This document shows, piece after piece, positions 7,966 through 15,256 of a stretch of DNA of 15,256 nt. The stretch comes from Larix sibirica (Eukaryota > Streptophyta > Pinopsida > Pinales > Pinaceae), in assembly GCA_004151065.3 (NCBI GenBank), contig NWUY0300044516.1, positions 39,688 to 54,943 of the forward strand, written 5' to 3'. Both the position numbers and the translations under genes were made by a program. The notes beneath the pieces were generated by a model. That model did not search any database, was not told where the DNA came from, and saw only the letters and a program-made list of their open reading frames with translations. How positions within the stretch are numbered: position 1 is the stretch's first letter; every line of letters starts with the position of its first letter.

Positions 7966-9066
7966 TTTGAAAGTCCGAAACAAATTGTACTTGAAGATTG
8001 CCTAGCATCCTAGTGTTCATGTCTTGGACAACCATATCATAACCAAATGTCCCAATTTCCAGCCTATACATATCCATTTGTTTGGAAATCTTTGAGCATT
8101 TAATGGGATTCAACACTATCCTCTAAACACATTGGAAAAATTCATCCATAACCTCAACATCAAATCTAATAGCATAGACATAATAGTACATAGGCCTAAG
8201 GTAGAAACATGTTGCATGAATCAAATGATCCAGAGTATTCTTCCATCGCTTATCAATCACACTCCATATCTGGGATCATCTGATGAATCCTTCCTCCCAT
8301 TGACCTCATTGTATTGATGGATAGCTTCCTTGGCACTATCCATGGCCTCGTACAAGTAGCAAATTGTAGGTTTGTCACCATCAACCAAGTGAAAAACCTT
8401 TCGCTAATGGCACAAAGCTCATGCACTCCCATCCAAAACTTTGAATTATATCTCACAAGTTAGGCTATGGCTTGCCCATCCACTTTAGTTTTGTAGACAC
8501 AAGCATTCCACTCATCTGAAATAAACATCATCGACAACTCCAACATAATTAGTAGTATTGTATGTAATGACTTGGACAACATATTGTGAACCTATCTCTT
8601 GGATGAAACCATCCAACAACTTATATAGTAACTATGCATATTTAACATATGCAGATGCATCAACATATTTGATAAACATTGTCCCCCTAGGACAATTAAC
8701 CAAGAAATTGAGTGCAATCGATCTTTCCCCTTTGAAGGAGATGCACTCTCAAGTCATTATAGGAAGGACCCTCGTACCCTAGGATAACATTAGTATCAAC
8801 TTCAAACATGCAATGGTAAAATGGGTTGGTCTTGGAAGTGTTGAAAGGAATGTCATTCCATACAAAACATCTAGCCACGAGCATGTTAGCCTCATGTTTC
8901 TCCTTTGTTTTACTTATCAACTTAATTGAAGGTTTTCCCTCACGCATTGACCTTAGTGCAAAGAAAGGTGAGGATGTCAAGAGCATTGTGGAAGGTGTGG
9001 CCAAGGATTGGGTTTCCCCCTCCTTGAGAAGCCTATGATTCCCATGCTTCTTCTTGTTTTATTTGC

Positions 9067-9170
9067 AAGCTTGAGCCCTAATTCTTCCCTTTTATCTATT
9101 TTCCTAGCCATATCAAGAAAGCTCAAGCCTTAATTCTACCCTTTGATCTCTCTTCTTAGCCATATCAAGA
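9067..9170. repeat. 52-bp tandem duplication inside the hAT coding region
   Basis: Bases 9067-9118 and 9119-9170 are two diverged copies of one unit that starts AAGCTTGAGCCC or AAGCTCAAGCCT and ends TAGCCATATCAAGA. On the minus strand they encode MAKKRDQR and MARKIDKR in different frames. The 52-base length is not a multiple of three, so the duplication itself shifts the frame between the BED finger and DUF659. Confidence 0.75.
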
Positions 9171-9389
9171 ATTGATCAATTTGCAATATGGACAACTTTC
9201 GGAGTAGATGAAAGGAGAATATCCACTTCATGCCTTGGGATTTTGACAAGGTGGTATATCAAACAGTTAACTCCATCGTAAAGTACTGCTCCACATAGCT
9301 TGCAGTTCAACTTCAGTCAATTATGGCCCTCAAATGATTCACCATACTCCCACATTGGACTAATGGCTTTGGAAAACTTCTAGGGCACA

Positions 9390-9905
9390 GATTAAACATA
9401 TGGTACAAAAAAAATGGGAAAATCAACACAAAAGAATATTGCAATTAAAATATCATAGCTAGATAAGTGTTAAATCTCCCATTAAAAAGGAAAAAAATAG
9501 GTATACCTAATGGACATTGCAAACCCTATACTAAAATTTGAAAAACAAAAAAAACACAAGCATACATTTCGTTACATGCTTAGGAATAAAGATATGTTAG
9601 ATCCTTGTAAATCCCCACTCCTTAGCTGATAACAATGAAAACAATGGATTTCCCCTTGTTTGCTTGATAGAAAATGGTCACAGTATCCTCAAAGCTCAAT
9701 CTCCTAATTATTGGTTGAGACATTTGGATTCACTTTTTTTCTACATATAATGAGTAAAGATTTTCATTACCATGTACTATTGTATTTCAACCATAAGTAA
9801 CAGGCTTGTGCTTATTTCCTAAAATGCTGACATCTATATGAGCTAGATGTATATAACATCTGAAATTTTAGTTACTTATCTATATCAGCAATAAATTGTT
9901 TGCAT
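9390..9905. other. AT-rich tract upstream of the hAT fossil
   Basis: No gene is seen. It is expected to contain the 5' end, any 5' intron and the terminal inverted repeat of the hAT element, but no pair of short inverted termini with an 8-bp target duplication was identified by eye. Confidence 0.35.
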
Positions 9906-9912
9906 AAAAGCG

Positions 9913-10403
9913 GTGTGCACAGAACAACGCTAAACAATATGGATATTCTCAGTTTAAAGTGACAACTGAGAACAGCACAACAATAAATTTGTATGTACAT
10001 AACAGCAATTTGTTTCCAATGGTCAGTTTTGGGTCACAATATGCTGCTAGGTGAGATTTAATCCATAAACTAATCTGGGAATGAGAGGATAATGAAATTC
10101 GACAACAGCAACAGCGAGACTTAGGAGAATGGGGACTAGTCCATTTATGCACAGAACAACAATAAATAGTATGTAGTGTGCACAGAACAACAATAAATTG
10201 TATCGATATTCTCAGTTTAGCGTCAGGTCACAATATGTTGCTCAGTGCTGGTTGAAACTTGAGATTCAATCAATAAATTAGTTGAGTAATGAGAGGAGAA
10301 TGAGATTCAACAACCGAGCAACAGCAACAGTTTTGAGATTCCATAGACTATTTGAGAGGAGAATGAGATGTAGTCCATTTATGCACAGAACAACATCATA
10401 CCG
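9913..10403. repeat. Diverged tandem duplication, about 260 bp per copy
   Basis: Copy one starts GTGTGCACAGAACAAC at 9913 and copy two starts with the same word at 10176, 263 bases later. Both continue with GATATTCTCAGTTTA, GGTCACAATATG, an ATGAGAGGA stretch, a CAACAGCAACAG stretch and AGTCCATTTATGCACAGAAC (10138 and 10372). Copy two carries small deletions, which accounts for the 234-base spacing of the last word. The short unit TGCACAGAACAACA occurs four times in all. It resembles a duplicated leader or UTR, but nothing coding was found. Confidence 0.8.
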
Positions 10404-10429
10404 ATAACCCTCATGGGAATTAGGGCATT

Positions 10430-10628
10430 AAACATTTTACGGTTTCAAGTTTCAAAAAGCAAGCACAAGTGGCATTAACCCTTTTTTCTCCAAAAGAAAA
10501 TGTACTTTTATGATTTGCATGCGCTGGGGGAACAATCGCAGACAGATCTGGGCCATTTCCAAATTCAGGAGGAATTTCCAGGCAGATCCGATCCAGGAAT
10601 CCACGGTGCCGTCTTTGCTGGAAAGAGG
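10430..10628. other. GC-richer, coding-like island ending at unknown bases
   Basis: This stretch is clearly richer in G and C than its surroundings (for example CATGCGCTGGGGGAACAATC and CCACGGTGCCGTCTTTGC). Frames on both strands stay open through it: plus-strand 10500 onward (includes GIHGAVFAGK), and two minus-strand frames starting beyond the unknown bases. None gives a recognised domain. It may be an exon or first-exon/UTR fragment of a host gene joined here by the assembly, or a captured gene piece. Confidence 0.35.
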
Positions 10629-10630
10629 NN
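10629..10630. other. Two unknown bases (NN), possible assembly join
   Basis: The only unknown bases in the window. Base composition drops sharply from the GC-richer island on the left to AT-rich sequence on the right. That fits a short-gap scaffold join or a collapsed mismatch, so continuity across this point should not be assumed. Confidence 0.9.
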
Positions 10631-10634
10631 TATT

Positions 10635-11215
10635 GTGTTTCGATATAAGTATTGCATAAATATGTTGTATCATTCAAACAAATATACCAGCTTATTACAA
10701 CTTTGTTCATTGTAACATTGTAATCATCCATATATTTAATCAACAAAAACAGTTTACAACACTAGATAATGCAATAGAATAAAAAATTAATTGTATTATG
10801 TATGAATAAGAGATCCTTCTTTATACAAAATGGAACAACATAAAGGTCCATGATAATCGAAATGTCAATAAATTATTATTAAATTTATTGTTGGCATGTT
10901 GTCAACCAATTGAGACAATATGTCCATGTTAAACAACATGTCTGATTTTCATAAACAAACATTCCAAATATATAACTTGCTACATCCAATAATCATTCAT
11001 TGCTCAAACTATTCCTTGCATGCTTCATATCCTCATCACTTGCATAGTACATTGTACTTGGGTTATTTTAAATGTGTTGTTGAATGGCTTATGATTTGAC
11101 ATTGCACATCTTCATGTTCCATTTACAAACATACATTTAAAGTGTAATCAATATATCTTCAATTGTAGTATAATATATATGATTGTGTAAATAAAAAAAC
11201 GGACCATAGTAGTGA
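10635..11215. other. AT-rich intergenic tract
   Basis: No gene or domain is seen. A loose inverted pair CATGTTGT / ACAACATG lies near 10897-10940. Otherwise unremarkable AT-rich DNA. Confidence 0.4.
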
Positions 11216-11224
11216 TTACTTCAT

Positions 11225-12335
11225 AAAAAATATGTGTTCTTTTGAAGCCATTCCCCATGCCATCTCTTAAGATATTTGTTGTTGTCTCCACTCCATACTT
11301 TCTTTCCTAGGAGTTCATATGCCATGACAAAGGATCTATAAATATAATTAAAGGTTTTTTATTGTTCCATTAAATATAAAATAAGGGAAGAAAAAAAACC
11401 TAGCTATTGACAAATTATTTGATTCACCCTTGATACTCCAACATATACTCACAAATCATACATAATCCATTACCAATCATATGTTCAAATGGATCTTCTT
11501 TGTATTTTAGCACATGTTAGAAAACATCCATGGAAGAGTGTAAATCAATTAAAATATATACATCACAACAAATATGGAATTTGAAGTAAGGAAAATGAAT
11601 TAAGTACTCACAAACATTGTGATCAACCATTTTCTACATTGTCGTCTTGTCTTATGCATTGAATGAGTTCCATTTTGTTTCCTTTTTGTAGCAATAAAAT
11701 AATTAAAAATTAATATTTATTGCAATGATTAAACTCTCTATACATAGAAAAAATCAATGGATTCATACATTTGATGCATGTTGTTGTTGGGATGTTTCCT
11801 CCTATGATGCAATTAAGTCCATTTCTTTGATCATCACCTTGTATGCTTCTTTTGACACCCCTATTGACATGTAAATCATAAATCACGTCAATCCTCCCTT
11901 GTAATTTTATCAATCTTCCTAAAAATTAAAAACATAACAAAATAATGATTGATATTTACACAAAAATCAATATAGTACAAATATTAGTTTGGTAATTTTT
12001 TGGACTAGTATATGCATATTAGAAAAAAAAACATGTTTAGCATACATTTTAAAAGATTATTTTTTGTTTTGCTATTGCAAGGTCACAAGTCTCATTGACC
12101 ATTGCTTTAGAAACACTTGTTGTAGGTTATGTATAATTTGATTCTTGGATTCATTAGGTTGATTTTTGTACCATAAATGGAAAGAACGTCTATACATTCG
12201 TTCCAATATCTCTCTCATAGATTTATACAAGACCCCCCCTCTCATTAACTTCTAGCACCACTCTACATGGATTGTGTATCAATTCATCATCAAACATCGT
12301 TTTATAATTTTTATCTTCTTAGGAAGACCTTATGT
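11225..12335 (-). pseudogene. String of short minus-strand exon-like tracts, family uncertain
   Basis: Read on the minus strand from the right, short coding-like pieces are separated by AT-rich spacers. FDDELIHNPCRVVLEVNERG (about 12235-12295) is followed, in a shifted frame, by ERMYRRSFHLWYKNQPNE and QVFLKQWSMRLVTLQ (12080-12235). Then come GVKRSIQGDDQRNGLNCIIG (11750-11860), a short LKYKEDPFEHMIGNGLC piece (11430-11510), and ELLGKKVWSGDNNKYLKRW with EWLQKNTYF (11225-11336). The last follows TTTATAG, a fair splice acceptor. The WYKNQPNESKNQII stretch weakly recalls the W..VP...K..I pattern of En/Spm-associated plant proteins (Transposase_24), but that is only a resemblance. They may belong to one broken multi-exon gene or to several remnants. 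Confidence 0.3.
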
Positions 12336-12369
12336 TCCCTCTTTGTATTTCCCTACATTACATTTAGAA

Positions 12370-12740
12370 AATATAAAATTTAATGTTTGAAACATGAAAG
12401 GGATTATTGTTTTTCACACAAACAGATAATTTTGTATTTATTAAAAAGGTTGTTGAAAAAATCAATAGTGACGAGCAAAAAGATTTCAAAATTTGTACAA
12501 AATTTCTCTGTTGTTTTGTTCATCAACAATAATGCTTGATCATGTGGTTTAAACTTTTTAGAAAATTCTAATCTATGCTTATCATGCATAGTGTTATATT
12601 GTCAAATATATAGGCCTAAAATCAAAATACATGTAAACTGCGTCAATTAGATTTATGAACCGAATTTGTTGCCATTCTTCCATTGATTGGTCCTCCTTTG
12701 CTTAAGAATGCTCTTCTTAATATTTAAGGGATAGGGTTGA
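12370..12740. other. AT-rich tract without recognised gene
   Basis: A 61-codon minus-strand frame at 12404-12589 is Phe/Lys/Asn-rich and looks like chance in AT-rich DNA. Nothing else is evident. Confidence 0.4.
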
Positions 12741-12744
12741 CTAC

Positions 12745-13590
12745 TGAACAGTGGCTTCATCAGTTAGATTCTCCTTCATAAGAGCAATAGAAATACAAGG
12801 GAAACCTATGGCAGATTGCGACCCTCTCACGAAACACAAAATGATATTGTAATGCATTTTAGAATTTGAGGCTAGTTTCTCATAGTTTAACTTCAACTCT
12901 TGCATTAAATGTATTCCATGGCATCCTATTTACTTTTTTACTTCTCCATTTGTGTACTCAAGAACTCAATTGCTTGCTACACACCTTCTAGCAAATAGTC
13001 ATTTGTTTAAGAATTTTCTTAATTTATTGATTGTTATCATTAGTCATCTCAAAATTATCGGTATCATCAATGAAACAAGGAAAACAAGCTACAAGATTAC
13101 AGGATACAAAACCAAGATAGGATTGGATCCCCTCTAGAACCCAAAACTTCCCCAATTCAAGAACAAACTTGCAATGTGACCAAATATTGAGTCCAAGCTA
13201 CATAACCATATGCTCAATAGTAACTCTAGATATCAACTCAAAAGAAAATGTAAACCATATATCTTCATGAGGAGAAATCTTTCCAGGAATCACAAGGTCA
13301 AGGACACTTTCACAAAGGCCTTGACCCGAAGTAGTCCCATCATTTGCAACATTTTCAAACCATAATTCCATACCGCACACCTAATGGAGTTGTGAAGGAT
13401 TAATCCTACCTTCAATCACATCCCGTTAATAATCATAATTAAAATCCACTGCTCCATAGTTGTATACAGGATTGAGGATAAAATTCTATAGGGGCACATT
13501 TAAACTCGCACCTCCATTGTGTCCTATCATGTCACACCCACCAATTCCTTGTTTATATCACATGCAACAAGGAGTGGATTTTCATACCTT
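12745..13590 (-). pseudogene. Unassigned minus-strand coding-like region with several stops
   Basis: From about 13590 down to 13120, one minus-strand frame carries few stops for such AT-rich DNA and gives a coherent translation. Parts are MIGHNGGASLNVPL, NFILNPVYNYGAVDFNYDY, RDVIEGRINPSQLH, GMELWFENVANDGTTSGQGL, LDLVIPGKISPHEDIWFTFS and LGLNIWSHCKFVLELGKFWV, separated by single stop codons. A second open piece at about 12745-12930 (in part NYEKLASNSKMHYNII and VRGSQSAIGFPCISIALMK) may continue it. No family is recognised. It directly follows the RNase H fossil on the same strand, so it could be a downstream part of that retroelement, but no known retroelement domain fits. Confidence 0.35.
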
Positions 13591-13629
13591 GGATAGTTGA
13601 AAAATGCTTCATCGTGGTATCAATAAGAC

Positions 13630-13985
13630 CTTAGGGTCACCTCCATTTTTGAAAGGCTTGTTTCTAAGTTTGCCTTCAGATCTTCCATTTGATTATTGCA
13701 ACATCAAATATGAAGCAGTTGGAATGAATTTAGAGTATCTAGCATACTCAAGATTCAAATCTCCATTCTTTCAAGCATTGTTATCTTCTTGATGACATTT
13801 TCTCAAAATTCCTATGATCAGGGTTGAGTCTTCAAAAATGAGCATAGACTTTATGTTTCTATCAATTGTGAATTTCTGCGTGATTGATGGTCATTCTTCC
13901 TAATCCCCATGCAAAACTAGCTTCTTCATTTCCTTTGGGGTCAATGATGACCCCTCATACACCTGCCACCCCAGGTTAGGGATTA
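13630..13985 (-). pseudogene. Plant retroelement-type RNase H domain (RVT_3-like), inactivated
   Basis: RNase H of this type degrades the RNA strand of RNA:DNA hybrids during retrotransposition. On the minus strand the N-terminal part reads GVAGV-stop-GVIIDPKGNEEASFAWGLG, followed by MTINHAEIHN, matching the family pattern GVIRDPKGN...F..GLG..TNNQAE. After a frame change, NIKSMLIFEDSTLIIGILRK matches the I..L.I.GDS..II..LR strand. After another change, LNSFQLLHI-stop, NNQMEDLKANLETSLSKM match the F...HV.R..N..AD..AN.....S final part. The Glu of AE, the Asp of (G)DS and the final Asp are kept. The first catalytic Asp (FDGAS) is not visible: the sequence before NP is unrelated or degraded. About 15-20 bases seem lost between AE and the DS strand. 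Three or more stops and two shifts make it a fossil. No reverse transcriptase remnant was recognised in the region upstream on the minus strand (above 13985), so the parent element (LINE or other) is uncertain. Confidence 0.7.
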
Positions 13986-13989
13986 TTGT

Positions 13990-14905
13990 TAAGAAGTGCA
14001 AATATAGAAAATAAAAGAAGCAATCACAATGATCACCTTTCGATCCACCTAATTCCTCTCTTTGCAGCATTTCCATAAATTTTTACACTCTTTTCCACTG
14101 AGATTTTGAACAGTCGTTTCGAGTTTCTTCATGTTTTTACTTTGCATGGCATGCATTATCTAATACACATCATTTAAATCAATAGATGATTCAAATATAT
14201 TACTTTTATATAAAAATTTAAAAGAAATTTCCATGTTCCCTTCTTGAAATGTGCTTCCTACATCCTGTTTGCTACAAGTGTTTTTCCCTGATCTCCATAT
14301 TCTATCAATAAAGTCCCTTCATAATGAAATACACAAATTATGAATTATGTTGTACAACCTAAGTAAATAATTTTAAGCTAAAATTGTTTTCGGGTTAGGT
14401 GGTGTGTATAATAGAGTAACATTCAATGGTGCATTTAATACATTATTAAGCATCGGTGCATATTTACTATACAAAGCACATCGATAAACTCATAAATATT
14501 TTAAAAATCAAACATCAGTAAAATTGTGCACTTCATATGATATTTCGCACCAGTTCACCTCTTCTATATACTACCCACCGCTAAAGTAAAAAAAAAAATT
14601 AAATACCACGTCAAATAGTGGGATTTTTAAGCAAAAATGCATTGATGCGTTGTCATTGTATAATTCACACCACATACTACAAAGTCATTTTTTTTACCAA
14701 TAAAATTGGAAACAACAAGGTTTTGGGATTCAATTCAATGAGTGGTCCCAACCCAACAAATTCCCAATGCCCCATATACAAGTAAACAATGCCAATAAAA
14801 ATTTAATGTCTAAAAAGAAGTCTCATTGTCAAATAGTAGGTTAGCTTAACTCTCAATGTTAGGGTTTGGGTAATGTCCTATGCGATAAATAATTAATTCA
14901 TTGTA
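13990..14905. other. AT-rich intergenic tract
   Basis: No coding motif is recognised. An A-run of 11 follows GCTAAAGT near 14588. The tract lies upstream of the RNase H fossil on its strand and might be expected to hold reverse transcriptase remains, but none could be seen. Confidence 0.4.
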
Positions 14906-14907
14906 TG

Positions 14908-14930
14908 AATAATAATAATAATAATAATAA
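14908..14930. repeat. (AAT)n microsatellite
   Basis: Seven AAT units plus AA, followed by ATAAATAAACG and further AT-rich sequence to about 15000. Confidence 0.95.
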
Positions 14931-15167
14931 ATAAACGAATAAATACGGAATATAATAATATAAATAAATATAAAAATAAGGAATTTATTAATATTAATTA
15001 ACTCATTCAGAGATCATTCTAAATTTGGATAAAATAATTTAAAGAAACAAAAGATAAATAAAGCTAACTAAATATGTGTGTTATGCATGGGAATTTTCAC
15101 AATAATAGAATTCCATAATAAGTTATATAATGGAGGTTAAGAAGATGGTAAATATATGCCCACAAAG

Positions 15168-15256
15168 GTGTAGATCGATTGGCAAATAAGTGAAATGATA
15201 TGACACATTGTAAAGAGATCACAGGTTCAAACCTCGATTAGCCCATGCCCCATGCT
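15168..15256 (+). mobile_element. tRNA-like box B element at the right edge (possible SINE head)
   Basis: GGTTCAAACC (15222-15231) is a perfect Pol III box B core. About 50 bases upstream, TAGATCGATTGG (15172-15183) is a weak box A with several departures from consensus, and the start of the element is not clear. The 3' flank GATTAGCCCATGCCCC continues to the window end. The arrangement resembles the minus-strand element at 6340-6402, but sequence identity outside the boxes is low. Confidence 0.4.

Larger units (their letters stand above)
7440..9379 (-). pseudogene. hAT-superfamily transposase (BED finger, DUF659, hAT C-terminal region), inactivated
   Basis: hAT transposases cut and paste DNA in the nucleus with an RNase H-like catalytic core. 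Along the minus strand the family order is preserved. A BED zinc finger (9220-9379) has Cys codons at 9302-9304 and 9293-9295 and His codons at 9251-9253 and 9230-9232. Next come DUF659 motifs (VWNDIPFN near 8840-8865; GYEGPSYNDLRVHLLQ near 8735-8785), then VVQVITYNTTN (8545-8580), FWMGVHELCAISE and LVDGDKPTICYLYEAMD (8300-8420), IDKRWKNTLDHLIHA (8205-8250), and MDMYRLEIGTFGYDMV near 8030-8075. The C-terminal dimerisation region follows: WWKNY (tryptophan codons 7873-7878), LSQTCYSS and NWSVLEKILSKKH (7755-7845), and LNDMVYVYYNLRL (7590-7631). The frame is broken by at least six in-frame stops and several shifts. The segment that normally holds SDGWTD is missing between RGKIDCT and FLVNCPRGT. 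The second catalytic Asp (TDN) reads Tyr (codon 8560-8562). Coding similarity may continue weakly to about 7130. The assignment is firm; autonomy is excluded. Confidence 0.9.

Noticed and set aside
8558-9038. Plus-strand frames over the hAT region (8558-8782 and 8826-9038)
   Set aside because: They are antisense to clear hAT motifs on the minus strand and have no domain of their own.
10896-10945. CATGTTGT / ACAACATG inverted repeat as a hairpin or element end
   Set aside because: Only 8 bp with a long spacer in AT-rich DNA; chance is sufficient.
13120-13380. Second RNase H copy in the minus-strand frame (FTFSFEL followed by a possible TNN.AEYEAL-like stretch)
   Set aside because: The alignment needed too many mismatches at the conserved TNN, AEY and GDS positions, and the clear RNase H match lies upstream on the same strand at 13630-13985.
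1-15256. Bacterial, phage or defence-system locus
   Set aside because: There is no gene packing, no ribosome-binding sites and no bacterial domains. Plant-type hAT and RNase H fossils, LTR-like features and intron-like tracts point to a plant nuclear genome.

Overview
The window reads as repeat-dominated nuclear DNA from a plant with a large genome, plausibly a gymnosperm. It is AT-rich throughout, has no long intact reading frame, and no operon-like gene packing. What can be recognised is transposon debris: a plant-type hAT transposase with a BED zinc finger, a plant retroelement RNase H domain, LTR-like promoter regions, tRNA-derived short elements, and degenerate tandem repeats. No bacterial, viral or organellar gene was recognised, and I see no intact functional gene. 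The lineage assignment is inference; I cannot verify it here.

Layout. 1-573: the tail of a frameshifted acidic reading frame open to the left edge. 620-2440: degenerate intergenic DNA. 2440-2710: an LTR-like promoter/polyadenylation segment. 3500-3914: a diffuse array of a TCCACC-TTTGGAGG motif ending in a perfect 11-bp hairpin. 4060-4605: a second LTR-like segment with a TATA box inside a nested palindrome and a degenerate initiator-tRNA-type primer binding site. 5450-6325: about seven degenerate tandem copies of a ~123-bp unit, ending against a minus-strand tRNA-like (Pol III box A/B) element at 6340-6402. 6520-6850: an unassigned minus-strand frame.

7440-9379 is the best-supported feature: a broken hAT transposase on the minus strand, traceable from BED finger to the C-terminal dimerisation region, with stops, frameshifts, a deletion over the first catalytic aspartate and a substitution at the second. 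9913-10403 is a diverged ~260-bp tandem duplication. 10430-10628 is a GC-richer island that ends at a two-base unknown (NN, 10629-10630), possibly an assembly join. 11225-12335 and 12745-13590 carry short minus-strand coding-like tracts that I cannot assign. 13630-13985 is a minus-strand RNase H fossil of the plant retroelement/RVT_3 type. 14908-14930 is an AAT microsatellite, and a second tRNA-like box B lies at the right edge (15222-15231).

The pieces do not form a pathway. They look like independent insertions at different stages of decay. The points most worth a second look are the tandem array joined to a tRNA-like element, the palindrome-embedded TATA box, the catalytic damage in the hAT fossil, and the unassigned minus-strand tracts around 13200-13590.
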